Program-made: the position numbers and the translations under genes | Part shown: positions 1-8,088 of the stretch, piece by piece | Position numbering within the stretch: the stretch's first letter is position 1 | Layout of the letters: the number at the start of each line of letters is the position of its first letter | Notes under the pieces: model-generated | What the model saw: the letters and a program-made list of their open reading frames with translations, nothing else | Told to the model about the DNA's origin: nothing | Databases searched by the model: none | NCBI GenBank assembly: GCA_902618175.1 | Contig: CACMZN010000016.1 | Location: 1-43,960, forward strand | DNA from: an uncultured Verrucomicrobiota bacterium | GTDB lineage: Bacteria > Verrucomicrobiota > Verrucomicrobiia > Opitutales > Seribacteraceae | Length of the DNA stretch: 43,960 nucleotides | Direction of reading: 5' to 3'

Positions 1-2
1 TC

Positions 3-539
3 CTACCCCTCTTATCTCTACTCGTTTCATGCGGTGATAAGGACATCGAGCAGGAAGCGAGGGAAATGCTTGAAAAAAACAATTCGATCCAATCATCAAA
101 AAAGGATGAGAATGTCCTCAAAGGCTTGACCCGCTCCGTCGACGGTCTTCAGTTCAAGAGACAGAAAGAGGGGAACACACAGGAATCAATCGGGTTTTCA
201 GAAACCGGAAAAGTCTCCTACCTTGGAGACTTTAAGGATGGGAAACCCGAAGGCATATGGACCACTTTTTTTCCGGACGGGAAGCCTCGCTGGAAAGGAA
301 GGAAGAAAAACGGACTTAATGACGGTGAATTCACGCTTTGGTATCCGGATGGGAGAAGAAAAATGGAAGGATTTTACAAGGAAGGAAAAAAACAAGGCCG
401 GTCTGTTTCCTGGCATCCAAATGGTGAAAAATGGCAGGAACAATGGCACCAGAACGGTACTCCCTCCGGAGTTTGGAAAACCTGGAATGCAGAGGGTGTT
501 TTGATCAAGGAGGAGATACGGTCTGCAAACCTTGACTAG
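3..539 (+). CDS. MORN-repeat (YwqK-like) lipoprotein, 5' end cut by window edge
   Basis: The reading frame is open from the window edge, and its first visible codons read LPLLSLLVSCGDKD. This is the end of a lipoprotein signal peptide with lipobox LVSC, so the real start lies upstream and the ATG at 66 is internal. The mature part has four to five MORN_2-type repeats, including GDFKDGKPEGIW, GRKKNGLNDGEFTLWYPDG and GFYKEGKKQGRSVSWHPNG. Such repeats build beta-hairpin surfaces; members are often named after the YwqK antitoxin but their function is generally unknown. Export to the periplasm or outer membrane is inferred from the lipobox. Three relatives lie further along on the minus strand. 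Nothing here indicates a toxin partner. Confidence 0.85.
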   Translation, partial: LPLLSLLVSCGDKDIEQEAREMLEKNNSIQSSKKDENVLKGLTRSVDGLQFKRQKEGNTQESIGFSETGKVSYLGDFKDGKPEGIWTTFFPDGKPRWKGRKKNGLNDGEFTLWYPDGRRKMEGFYKEGKKQGRSVSWHPNGEKWQEQWHQNGTPSGVWKTWNAEGVLIKEEIRSANLD

Positions 540-616
540 AAATTCCTTTGGTCCAACTTATTGCGTTTCCTCTTTTACCTTGCTCCTGTACGATCTGACT
601 TTAACCAAAGAAGTGT

Positions 617-1879
617 ATGGAACCAGTATGGATAACGGGGATGGGATTAATCACCAGCATCGGAAACGATCAGAGCGCAGTCGTCCGCAACCTGCTCGAT
701 CTTCGTCACGGGATTGAAAACCCGCCTGAACTCCAAGTCGACTCATCACCCGTCAAGGTTGCCGGTACCGTCAAGGACTTCTGCCTGGAGTCCGCTGATC
801 CCGAAGACTGGACTTATCCGGATCAATACTCCGTGCCCAGGGCAACCATCAGGAGCTTTTCCCCACACGTACTCTACGGATGGTGCGCCCTTCGACAAGC
901 CATTGAGGATGCTGCATTGTCGGAAGAAGACTTGCAAGATCCGGATGCTGGTCTGTACTCCTCTTCAGGTGGATCCATGCGCTCCATTCACAAGCACTTT
1001 ATGAAAATGGACCAGCGCGGAGTCATGGCCTGCAATCCGCTCGCCATCGTCGCATCCATCGCCGGCACCCTGACCTTCAACCTCGTGGCTGCTCTGGGAA
1101 TCCGCGGATCCTCAACCGGTTTGGTATCCGCCTGCGCCTCCTCCGGTCATGCCCTTGGCATGGCTCTCGACGAAATCCGACTGGGACGCCAGAAACGCAT
1201 GCTTGTGGTAGGAGCGGAAGATTGCAACTTCGAGAGCATCGTTCCCTTTTGTGGAATGCGCGCTCTCTCTCTTGAGACCAATCCCGATCTTGCCTCCCGT
1301 CCCTTTGACCGAAAGAGAAATGGATTCGTGGGAACGGGTGGGGCCGTTTGCCTGGTATTGGAAAAGAAATCGGAAGCGCTTCGAAGAGGAGCCCGTCCCT
1401 ACGCCTGTTTTTCCGGCTGGGGACAGGCATCCGACGGACACAACGTCGCTATTTCCCACCCGGAAGGCAGAGGACTCAAGGACGCAATGAAGAAGGCTCT
1501 CAAAGACGCCTCCGCGGAAGCCTCCTCAATCGAATACGTCAATGCCCATGCCCCCTCGACTCCGATCGGGGATGCTTCCGAGATCAAGGCCTTGAAACAG
1601 GTCTTCCCCCTACCTCAAGCCATATCCGTTTCCAGCACCAAGGCCCTTACAGGTCATGGACTGTCCCTTTCCAGCATCATGGAAACTGCTTTTTGCTGCC
1701 TGGGTTTGAAAAATGGATTCGTTCCCGGTTCGGCTCACGTCACCGAACCTGATCCCGAACTTGATCATCTGCGCTTGCTCCGCGTCACTGAGAATCGACA
1801 AGTCGATCGCATGCTCAGCAACAGCAGCGGCTTCGGCGGAGCCAACGTCAGCGTGATTCTGGACCGGGCACACGCCTGA
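617..1879 (+). CDS. Beta-ketoacyl-ACP synthase (KAS I/II type, FabF/FabB-like)
   Basis: The 420-aa length is normal for KAS I/II condensing enzymes, which elongate acyl-ACP with malonyl-ACP. The N-terminus WITGMGLITSIGN is typical. The Cys-His-His triad is present: Cys173 in SACASSGHA, His311 in NAHAPSTPIGD and His347 in TKALTGHG, with Lys342 before it. The usual NAHGTSTP loop is altered to NAHAPSTP. No acpP, fabG or fabD is adjacent, so this is a stand-alone enzyme, possibly for a specialised lipid or secondary product rather than housekeeping synthesis. The nitroreductase gene follows after 5 bases, suggesting cotranscription. The ATG at 617 matches the usual KAS N-terminus. Confidence 0.9.
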   Translation: MEPVWITGMGLITSIGNDQSAVVRNLLDLRHGIENPPELQVDSSPVKVAGTVKDFCLESADPEDWTYPDQYSVPRATIRSFSPHVLYGWCALRQAIEDAALSEEDLQDPDAGLYSSSGGSMRSIHKHFMKMDQRGVMACNPLAIVASIAGTLTFNLVAALGIRGSSTGLVSACASSGHALGMALDEIRLGRQKRMLVVGAEDCNFESIVPFCGMRALSLETNPDLASRPFDRKRNGFVGTGGAVCLVLEKKSEALRRGARPYACFSGWGQASDGHNVAISHPEGRGLKDAMKKALKDASAEASSIEYVNAHAPSTPIGDASEIKALKQVFPLPQAISVSSTKALTGHGLSLSSIMETAFCCLGLKNGFVPGSAHVTEPDPELDHLRLLRVTENRQVDRMLSNSSGFGGANVSVILDRAHA

Positions 1880-1884
1880 CCGAC

Positions 1885-2496
1885 ATGGACCCGCATCTTC
1901 TCAAGAATCTCATCCTTCGCCGAAGAACGCGCAAGCCCGCCCTCTTCGAAGATTCCAGTCCAACGCAGGAAACCATACGGGGGCTCATCGAAATTGCCCG
2001 ACATGCGCCAAATCATCACCGCACGGAACCCGCCCGGTTCTATCTGCTTGATTCCAGAAGGATTGAACAAATTGCAAAACTTTACGGAGAGGTGGTCGCC
2101 GGGGACGGTTCGGATCCACAACTGGTGGAGAGGGGAAGAAAAAAGAGCATCGAATGGGCCAAGGTTCCCGGATTGCTCGTGGTAACCTGTCTGACCGATC
2201 GGACATCCGATCTTGTACGAAAAAAACCTGCCGTCATCGAGGAAGATTACGCCACCTGCTGCTGCATATGCCAGAATCTTCTACTCCTCTTTGAAGCAGA
2301 AGGGATCGCCTGCAAATGGAGCACCGGACCGGTTTGGGAACATCCTCGTTTTCCAGATGCTCTGGGCATGGAAAACGCAACCCATGAACGCGTGGTGGCC
2401 CTGCTCTTCTATGGATATTCCCAGCAGACTCCTCCCAATCGTTCGATGCTGCCCTTGGATCGAGTTTTGAGAACCAATGAAGAATCTGCAGGCTAG
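1885..2496 (+). CDS. Nitroreductase-family protein
   Basis: This 203-aa protein begins LLKNLILRRRTRKP and continues with IEIARHAPNHHRTEPARFYLLD, the usual N-terminal signature of FMN-dependent nitroreductases: an Arg-rich start and an APN..H motif contacting FMN phosphate. Later blocks (EDYATCCCICQNLLLLFEAEG, KWSTGP) fit the family core. Members reduce nitro compounds, quinones or flavins with NAD(P)H; the substrate cannot be predicted. It starts 5 bases after the KAS stop, so the two are probably one transcription unit. Codon use is GC-rich like the KAS gene and unlike the island that follows. Confidence 0.88.
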   Translation: MDPHLLKNLILRRRTRKPALFEDSSPTQETIRGLIEIARHAPNHHRTEPARFYLLDSRRIEQIAKLYGEVVAGDGSDPQLVERGRKKSIEWAKVPGLLVVTCLTDRTSDLVRKKPAVIEEDYATCCCICQNLLLLFEAEGIACKWSTGPVWEHPRFPDALGMENATHERVVALLFYGYSQQTPPNRSMLPLDRVLRTNEESAG

Positions 2497-2561
2497 TCGC
2501 CTGCATCTTTCTCATTTGACCAATCACAGGAATTTTGCATGTTGTGTGATTTTGGTGAGTT

Positions 2562-2637
<76 letters not shown>

Positions 2638-2645
2638 CTTTTTTT

Positions 2646-2688
2646 ACACCTCAGACCACTAAACATCAAGGGTCTGGGGTGTTTTTTT
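2646..2688 (+). terminator. Rho-independent terminator after tRNA-Phe
   Basis: ACACCTCAGACC (2646-2657) pairs with GGTCTGGGGTGT (2671-2682), and a run of T follows at 2682-2688. The near-perfect 12-bp stem and the T tract fit a strong intrinsic terminator for the tRNA transcript. Confidence 0.85.
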
Positions 2689-2714
2689 ATGTTGACTAGT
2701 GTAAAAAAGTTATG

Positions 2715-2785
2715 CGAAAAATCTGTCACCCATTTGTCACCCAAGGGGGTTTTTCGTAAAATCTGTCACCCATTTTGTCACCCAA
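2715..2785 (+). repeat. Tandem 30-bp direct repeat with four GTCACCC sites
   Basis: Two near-identical units, 2715-2744 and 2755-2785, each carry two GTCACCC heptamers (2725-2731, 2736-2742, 2765-2771, 2777-2783). They lie directly upstream of the integrase start. Similar GTCAC motifs recur just after the integrase. By position they could be arm-type binding sites for the integrase or an excisionase, or autoregulatory operators. Confidence 0.8.
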
Positions 2786-2788
2786 AAA

Positions 2789-3793
2789 TTGAATATTAGA
2801 GTCTACATTGATCAAAAAAAACGAGCATTTGGTAAAAGCTCGTGGTGTGTCGATATAAATATTGGGAAAAGAAAGCGTAAATATTTTAAAACTCGAACTG
2901 AAGCATATGCTTATAAAAAGGAGTTTCTTCGACCTATGTTGGAAGGAACAGACGAAAAGGCACATCCTAGCGACATGTTATTGTCCACCGCCCTAATTAA
3001 GCACATCAAAAATTTAAAGAATCGAGGAGCTAGAGAAGAAACAATAACATCTCGCCAAACCAAGTGTGTTCACTTCGTTAGACACATGAATGATCCTCGA
3101 TTATCTAAAGTTACCCGTCAGAATTTCAAAGAATACATTCTTACAAAACAGAAGGAAACAACTAGGAAAACCACCCGCTCTGAAGTTGGAGGGTTCTTGA
3201 ACTGGTGTCACGAAAATGATCTTACTCCAACCCATTTCTACAAAGTCAAATGGGAATATAACCTAGAAGATGAAAAGCTTGTCGAGTGCTTAGATCCGAA
3301 TGAAACCGAGCAACTGATAAATGAAATGCCTGACGGCTACAAAGTTGCAATGGCAATGTGTTTCTTTGCGGGTATCAGACCCTATGAAGTGCCACGGATT
3401 AAATGGGATTATGTTTACCCTGAAAAGGGCTTAATCATCATTGAGGGAAAATCAGCGAAAACTAGGAAAGTTAGGAAACTGACCGACATACCAGATAATC
3501 TTTGGGCATGGATTAAAAAATACAAAAAACATTCCATGGGAGATATTGGTCCAATAAACAGGTACAGAATGCTCGCCAAGCATCGTGCAAAAGCATGCAT
3601 GAGGTTAGGCATAATATACCCACATGACGGAGCTAGGCACTCCTTCGGCTCATATGGGTATTGGTTTGGAGGAAAGTCGTGGACAATGAGGTTAATGGGA
3701 CACGACAACGAAAAAGTTTTCAACAAGCATTACCTAGATACGGGCATCGGTAAGAAAGATGCCGAAAGATACTTTAAAGTGTCACCCCCGTGA
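2789..3793 (+). CDS. Tyrosine recombinase/phage-type integrase
   Basis: This 334-aa protein has an N-terminal AP2-like part (about 1-45), a SAM-like core-binding domain (about 60-155) and a catalytic domain. Catalytic residues visible are Arg197 in FFAGIRPYEV, a Lys around 221-224 (GKSAKTR), Arg283 in DGARHSFGSY, His305 in LMGHDN and the nucleophile Tyr315 in FNKHYLD. The usual HxxR box is shifted: His279 sits one residue early and Asp280 takes the normal place. The start is uncertain. TTG at 2789 is the first recognised start, but the frame is open back to 2705 without ATG. The gene is AT-rich, sits next to tRNA-Phe, and probably catalysed integration there. Confidence 0.9.
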   Translation: MNIRVYIDQKKRAFGKSSWCVDINIGKRKRKYFKTRTEAYAYKKEFLRPMLEGTDEKAHPSDMLLSTALIKHIKNLKNRGAREETITSRQTKCVHFVRHMNDPRLSKVTRQNFKEYILTKQKETTRKTTRSEVGGFLNWCHENDLTPTHFYKVKWEYNLEDEKLVECLDPNETEQLINEMPDGYKVAMAMCFFAGIRPYEVPRIKWDYVYPEKGLIIIEGKSAKTRKVRKLTDIPDNLWAWIKKYKKHSMGDIGPINRYRMLAKHRAKACMRLGIIYPHDGARHSFGSYGYWFGGKSWTMRLMGHDNEKVFNKHYLDTGIGKKDAERYFKVSPP

Positions 3794-3830
3794 CATCCAG
3801 GTGTCACGAGGGTATCATTGGGGTGTCACC
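3781..3830 (+). repeat. GTGTCAC repeats overlapping the integrase 3' end
   Basis: GTCACCC at 3781-3787, an inverted TGTCAC at 3790-3795, GTGTCAC at 3801-3807 and GTGTCACC at 3823-3830 echo the sites upstream of the integrase. The stop codon (3791-3793) lies inside the array. A short, very GC-rich alternating stretch follows at about 3839-3862, in contrast to the AT-rich surroundings. Confidence 0.7.
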
Positions 3831-3864
3831 ACAGTCGCCCATCGTGCGCGCGCGGGCGGGCGGA

Positions 3865-4215
3865 TTAAACCTTGACCGACTTAGGTTTTGACTGCTCATA
3901 CTCTTCCCTAGCCTGTTTTATTGCCTCAGCAGGATTTTTCCCCTCTGCCATTAATTGCTTTGCCCGATCTTTATATTTCGAAGTATGTTTGTAGAAACTA
4001 ACAGGAAGCCACATAACAGAAATCCAACCCGCAAACCAAAACATCATACACATCCAATAAAGTATAGGAGAGTCATCATCCGAATATTTTCGAGCAGATT
4101 CGGGCGTATACTCATTTACGGCAGGGTTGAATACAGATCGAGTTTTATAACCATCATAAAGGATGTATGTAAAAAAGCCAAAGCTAATCAACGAAAACAT
4201 TAATATAAATTTCAT
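3865..4215 (-). CDS. Hypothetical two-helix membrane protein (island cargo)
   Basis: This 116-aa protein has a hydrophobic N-terminal helix (FILMFSLISFGFFTYILY, about 3-20) and a second helix rich in Trp, Met and Phe (about 51-76). A charged C-terminal tail follows, with KQLMAEGKNPAEAIKQAREE likely helical. I do not recognise a family. It converges on the integrase and is AT-rich like it, so it probably belongs to the integrated element. Location in the inner membrane is inferred. No partner gene is visible beside it. Confidence 0.6.
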   Translation of the reverse strand: MKFILMFSLISFGFFTYILYDGYKTRSVFNPAVNEYTPESARKYSDDDSPILYWMCMMFWFAGWISVMWLPVSFYKHTSKYKDRAKQLMAEGKNPAEAIKQAREEYEQSKPKSVKV

Positions 4216-5057
4216 AATTATATTATCATTATGAGATTCTAATTATCGTATAAATTATAAGATAATTGCAAATACTGAATGATTATTTGTTAATAACGAG
4301 CGATAACCATTTAAGCTTCAGACGGGTACGTAGTTCAAATGAAAAAGGAAAAGGTAGGATAGAACGATCCGAAACAACAATTTCAGCGGGGGACTACTGC
4401 CCAATGTCATACAGAGCCTGCACTTAGTCGGCGGATAAGGCGCGGTCGTAGAAGATGGAGCGGTATTTTTGTAAGTTTGATCTGATGAAAGATTAGCAGT
4501 CAATGCTCATTTGTGGGCAAAGTAACCCTCAACATCATGTCTATTGGCATCAGATATTTCATCGGCAATCATCACAAACTTCGCAACCTCGCACTAAGAT
4601 TTCACGCCAGTTAAAGCACCAGACTGTTGAGAACATCAGTACATATGATAAGAAATTGGCATATTTTGGAATTTTCATAAAAAAAAGTTAGTTTTCTACC
4701 GTAATTTCATCCAATGGCATACCATTCAGTTTACATTGTTTTAGGGTTGTTTGGTGAAAATACTAATGAACATTAAGAAAATTGCATTAGTATATTGGAG
4801 GTAAATGCTGGCAGACTATAGTGTACGGGACATTCGCACCATACAATCGGACTTCTAACTTCTTTCATATTTCGTTTGTAATACACAGCGATAAATTTTT
4901 TGAAGAAAAGTTGATCCAAACTTTAAATTTTGTCGATATTCTCAACATGCTTAATGATAAACAATGTTACAGAATTATTGGCTTCATGGTCGCAGTTATT
5001 ACAACATTTGCCTCCACCTGCCTAACCATCATCAACACCACAAACTGATTTTGTTGC
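4216..5057. other. AT-rich stretch without a supported gene
   Basis: Short open frames exist here, but none has a convincing start, composition or recognisable motif. The block at about 4320-4470 is more GC-rich than its surroundings and could be a decayed fragment of something mobile; I could not identify it. The stretch lies between the integrase-side gene and a small candidate gene and fits a degraded island interior. Confidence 0.5.
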
Positions 5058-5243
5058 ATGAAGAGCGAATCACAGTTGTGTATCGATCTCGGCGTTGAAA
5101 AAAAAGTTGTGGTGGGAATCCGAAAAAAACTTCTACCGAGGTCTTCCTGGTACAGAGACAAAAAAAATGTGTACTACTCTGACAAAGCGGAACACAGGCT
5201 GAGAAACGAGTTGCAAAAAATTCTTCTCGCCTCTTGTAGTTAA
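5058..5243 (+). CDS. Small candidate DNA-binding protein (HTH/excisionase-like)
   Basis: This 61-aa frame reads as an N-terminal helix-turn-helix-like unit (SQLCIDLGVEKKVVVGIRKK), then a short basic beta-like part (SSWYRDKKNVYYSDKAEH) and a terminal helix. The order 'LGV..., Trp-Tyr-Arg, V-Y-Y-S, helix' resembles small winged-helix-like proteins common on integrated elements, where some act as excisionases or regulators. It starts at ATG 5058, has no evident Shine-Dalgarno sequence, and lies in otherwise gene-poor DNA. It is the only frame between 4.2 and 5.6 kb that I would keep. Confidence 0.4.
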   Translation: MKSESQLCIDLGVEKKVVVGIRKKLLPRSSWYRDKKNVYYSDKAEHRLRNELQKILLASCS

Positions 5244-5652
5244 AAATAATCCGTATCTTTTCGTTCAATTGGTTGTAACATATTCATTACTACAACCCCC
5301 AATGCATCACGAATAATTGGCAACCTGCAAAATGCTCAGGTTTGATGGATCACTATCGGGTTACATTCAGTGTACTTAAGAACATCAGATGTTAGACCAA
5401 TTTGTCACCTTCCATTACATGTTTTGCTTAGAATTTAAGAATAGAATCATTTGCGGATCATTTGAATAATTTGCTTGATACGAACAAAACAGTTTTCATT
5501 TCTTACTCAGAAAAAAAATCTCCTTCGTAATCCGAAGTTAAGACTTCTCGGAAAACTTTCTTACAAAAGGCTTTGAATAGTTTTCCAGCGTACAGGTGGA
5601 ATTCTCTTTCTCCAAAGATCAAAAAAAAGCAAACTGAACTGCCGTGATCCAA
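5244..5652. other. Intergenic, right edge of the island region
   Basis: I see no gene here. The stretch contains one more GTCACC (5404-5409) and, near its right end, a small hairpin with an adjacent A-tract that could end the minus-strand MORN gene transcript. No copy of the tRNA-Phe 3' end was found, so the right attachment site is not located. Confidence 0.5.
5511..5537 (-). terminator. Possible terminator for the minus-strand MORN/LRR/cyclophilin genes
   Basis: On the minus strand, CTTCG (5537-5533) pairs with CGAAG (5527-5523), and eight T follow (5518-5511). The stem has only five pairs, so the call is weak, but it sits about 115 bases after the MORN gene stop. Confidence 0.35.
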
Positions 5653-6279
5653 CTAGTCCAGCACGTAAAAACCGTCTCTGTAATTTGATCGCCAGTCTTC
5701 GCTTCCGTCCTGTTTGTATCGGACCCAGAGACCATTCCCTTCCACGAGGTTGGTCAGTAGACATCTCTCCCCGTTTGGCTTCCACACCACGATGGAGATG
5801 ATTCTCCCGTCTTTGTAAATACATTCGTCCTTTATCTTTCCATTTTCATACCATCTTCTGGCAGGACCGTCCAATTTGCCGGAGTTGAGGGTTTGTTCCA
5901 ACTGCTTTTGACCATTTGCATACCAACTAGTCCAGAGTCCATGTGCCTTGTCTTTCTGATAGTTGATTTCCTGACTTTTCATTCCGTTTCGCGACCAATA
6001 ATGGTAGAGTCCATCTTTTTTTCCTTGCTTGTATTGTTTCAAAAAACGAACCCTTCCATTATCCCAATATTGCTTATGCCATCCCGAAAAGGGAATCTTC
6101 TCTTGTGGAATAAATTTCAATCCGAAACCACCGGGTCCATCCCTCTCCTCCAGTTTCTGAACGGCAGAAATGAGAATTTCTGCTATATCTTTCTCGTCTT
6201 GGGAGGGATTCCCTTGCTTGGCTAAGGAGGCAGTGACGATGAGGTGAACAAGGAAGCAGGAAATGAAAAGAGTCTTCAT
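5653..6279 (-). CDS. Secreted MORN-repeat protein (copy A)
   Basis: This 208-aa protein carries a signal peptide (MKTLFISCFLVHLIVTASLA) and no lipobox. At least five MORN-like units follow: FSGWHKQYWDNG, KQYKQGKKDGLYHYWSRNG, NYQKDKAHGLWTSWYANG, GKLDGPARRWYENG and a final WKPNGERCLL..VEGNGLWVRYKQDG. The ATG at 6279 is preferred over the TTG at 6291 because it gives a clean signal peptide. It is a clear paralogue of the 10206-10682 gene: both end in a VVWKP(N/T)GE(R/K)CL(L/V)T block and an RDG-containing tail. It follows the LRR gene by 68 bases on the same strand. Its function is unknown; a periplasmic or surface binding role is inferred. Confidence 0.88.
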   Translation of the reverse strand: MKTLFISCFLVHLIVTASLAKQGNPSQDEKDIAEILISAVQKLEERDGPGGFGLKFIPQEKIPFSGWHKQYWDNGRVRFLKQYKQGKKDGLYHYWSRNGMKSQEINYQKDKAHGLWTSWYANGQKQLEQTLNSGKLDGPARRWYENGKIKDECIYKDGRIISIVVWKPNGERCLLTNLVEGNGLWVRYKQDGSEDWRSNYRDGFYVLD

Positions 6280-6347
6280 AGCTAGAAACAAGATTTACCT
6301 GCAAACTCCTCCCCAGAGGAATTCTTGGCTATGAATGAGAAAAAAGA

Positions 6348-7217
6348 TCAATTCCATCTGACGTTAGTGAATGGCAATGCGGCTTCCAGCATCTCTTTTT
6401 GCGAGTCCATGATGGAATTTTCCTGTAATCTCAAATACCAAAGGTTGGAAAGTCCGATGAGGGGAGACGGATCGCTGATTTGATTTGAAGAGAGATACAG
6501 GTGAGTCAAATTCCCTAGCTTGGCAAGGGGAGAAACATCTGAGACGACGTTGTCTGAAAGGGTGAGCGAGACCAGATTCTTCAAACCGGCGAGCGAAGAC
6601 AAGTCTTCGATCCGGTTCCCTACGCTCAGCTCCTGCAAATTCGTCAAGCCAGCAAGGGGAGTCAAATCGGAGATTTGATTATGTGTGAGTTTGAGGGTGG
6701 TTAAGTTGGTCAAACCGGAAAGGGGTGACAAGTCGACGATCTCATTGTCTTCCATTATGAGAGTTCTCAAATTGGTCATGCCTGCAAGCGGAGACAAATC
6801 CGTTATTTGGTTATACGAAAGACCCAGTTGCTCCAGATTATCCAGCCCGGCAAGAGGAGCCAAGTTGGTGATGTTACTGTTCCAAAGACTGAGTTCCGTT
6901 GAGTTCAGGTCTCTCGCCTCCCTGATGATTGCAAGAACTTCCACGCCTCCGTAGGGCTGAGGCATCTGGATCCATTCCTCGTATAGTTGTTCCCAAGAAT
7001 GCTCTTCCTGATGCAGAATTTCTTCCGTCTCGAAGAGACGCCAGGTCTTGTCCGTGAAACTGTATGCCAAGAGTTCATGTTGCGAAGGATACAGATAAAA
7101 CCAATTTTCTTCCTTTTCGGAATATACCCATGGATAATGGTCAAACCACAACCATCCTTTTTTTGCAAAGCCCAATGAGCAAAAGGACAAGCATGCGATC
7201 AAAAAGACAAACTTCAT
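6348..7217 (-). CDS. Secreted Trp-rich plus leucine-rich-repeat protein (copy A)
   Basis: This 289-aa protein has a signal peptide (MKFVFLIACLSFCSLGFA) and a Trp-rich domain of about 45 residues beginning GWLWFDHYPWVYSE and ending KTWRLF. A linker PYGGVEVLAIIREARDL leads to about eight 22-residue internalin/SDS22-type LRRs (for example LTTLKLTHNQISDLTPLAGL). The unit LQELSVGNRIEDLSSLAGL is one residue short. The ATG at 7217 is chosen because upstream codons would precede the signal peptide. The LRR solenoid predicts protein-protein binding outside the cytoplasm. It lies between a cyclophilin gene and MORN copy A; the same LRR-MORN order recurs at 11.6-10.2 kb. Confidence 0.9.
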   Translation of the reverse strand: MKFVFLIACLSFCSLGFAKKGWLWFDHYPWVYSEKEENWFYLYPSQHELLAYSFTDKTWRLFETEEILHQEEHSWEQLYEEWIQMPQPYGGVEVLAIIREARDLNSTELSLWNSNITNLAPLAGLDNLEQLGLSYNQITDLSPLAGMTNLRTLIMEDNEIVDLSPLSGLTNLTTLKLTHNQISDLTPLAGLTNLQELSVGNRIEDLSSLAGLKNLVSLTLSDNVVSDVSPLAKLGNLTHLYLSSNQISDPSPLIGLSNLWYLRLQENSIMDSQKEMLEAALPFTNVRWN

Positions 7218-7305
7218 CTGCCGACCAAAGTTGCGATTTCCGTAAGCATCGTCAAGCACAGTGCTTGAAGGCTTAATGAAAGCTGAAGATTCCAAAGAGT
7301 AAAAA

Positions 7306-8088
7306 CTATCTTACCGACATCCACTTTTTGAATCCGTAGTGATAAAATCGAGGTTTTTCATTACCGGATTGAAAATACATCCAGTTTTTTGTGGCCAAGT
7401 CGAAAAAGTACGGAAAACACGAGCTTGTGGTGTAGAGCCAACCAGAAATTTCTTCATGCTCAAGTTGGCGAATGCGTACTGTTTTCATAAAATCCGGATC
7501 CTCAACTTTTCCATTCTCTGATTCATTCCCTTTTTTGATGGAATCAACGTATTCCATACCTCTTACGACTTGTCCCCAGACCGTATATTGGCGATCAAGA
7601 AATGTTGAGTTTTCCAAACAAATGAAAAATTGACTGTTTGCGCTGTCGGGTGCCATGGATCGAGCCATGGAACAAGTCCCTCGCAGATGGATTCGTTCAT
7701 TGAACTCGCTCCGTAGATCCGGATAACCGGAACCACCCGTTCCCACCAAAGACGAATTGAAAGATTCCCTCTTGCCAAACTGAACGTCACCCGTCTGAAC
7801 CATGAATCCTTCGATCACCCGGTGAAATGCGACTCCATCAAAGCTTCCGTTGTTGGCCAATTCCTTTATCCGGGCGACGTGATTGGGAGAATCTTCGGCA
7901 AAAAGTTCAATCCAAACTTCTCCATAATCCAACTCAATTACCAAACACTCCTCGAGTGAGCGATCCAAACCCGGAATATAAAACCATCCATCCGCATGGG
8001 GAGAGGCATTGTCATCCCCAAAAGTGGTTGCCGAAAGAAACGCCATTTGGATGAATATGATGATGAGAATGGAAGAGAAACTTTTCAT
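7306..8088 (-). CDS. Exported cyclophilin-type peptidyl-prolyl isomerase with Trp-rich tail
   Basis: This 260-aa protein has a signal peptide (about 1-24). Its cyclophilin domain (about 40-205) has the conserved FHRVIEGFMVQTGD motif, then GTCSMARSMAPDSANSQFFICL, the active-site block. The first of these holds the catalytic Arg. The Trp121 position typical of the cyclosporin site is not conserved in the block I can see. The last 45 residues (GWLYTTSSCFPYFFDLATKNW onward) form a Trp/Tyr-rich motif resembling the N-terminal domain of the neighbouring LRR protein. A short related GWFYIPG precedes the catalytic domain. Role: proline isomerisation during folding of exported proteins. It probably heads the cyclophilin-LRR-MORN unit. 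Confidence 0.92.
   Translation of the reverse strand: MKSFSSILIIIFIQMAFLSATTFGDDNASPHADGWFYIPGLDRSLEECLVIELDYGEVWIELFAEDSPNHVARIKELANNGSFDGVAFHRVIEGFMVQTGDVQFGKRESFNSSLVGTGGSGYPDLRSEFNERIHLRGTCSMARSMAPDSANSQFFICLENSTFLDRQYTVWGQVVRGMEYVDSIKKGNESENGKVEDPDFMKTVRIRQLEHEEISGWLYTTSSCFPYFFDLATKNWMYFQSGNEKPRFYHYGFKKWMSVR

Noticed and set aside
3-539. Toxin-antitoxin assignment for the MORN proteins
   Set aside because: YwqK-style naming is by homology only; these proteins have signal peptides and no adjacent toxin-like gene.
1077-1459. Minus-strand frames inside the KAS gene
   Set aside because: Mirror frames of a well-supported coding gene in GC-rich DNA.
4318-4503. Slightly GC-rich block suspected of being an IS or transposase remnant
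   Set aside because: No inverted ends, target duplication or transposase text could be recognised.
4503-5048. Two short plus-strand frames in the island interior (62 and 75 aa)
   Set aside because: No plausible start context, motif or conserved look; typical random open frames of AT-rich DNA.
6400-6860. Apparent repeated DNA, possible CRISPR-like array
   Set aside because: The period is 66 bases and follows the 22-residue LRR coding repeats; there are no spacers or identical direct repeats.
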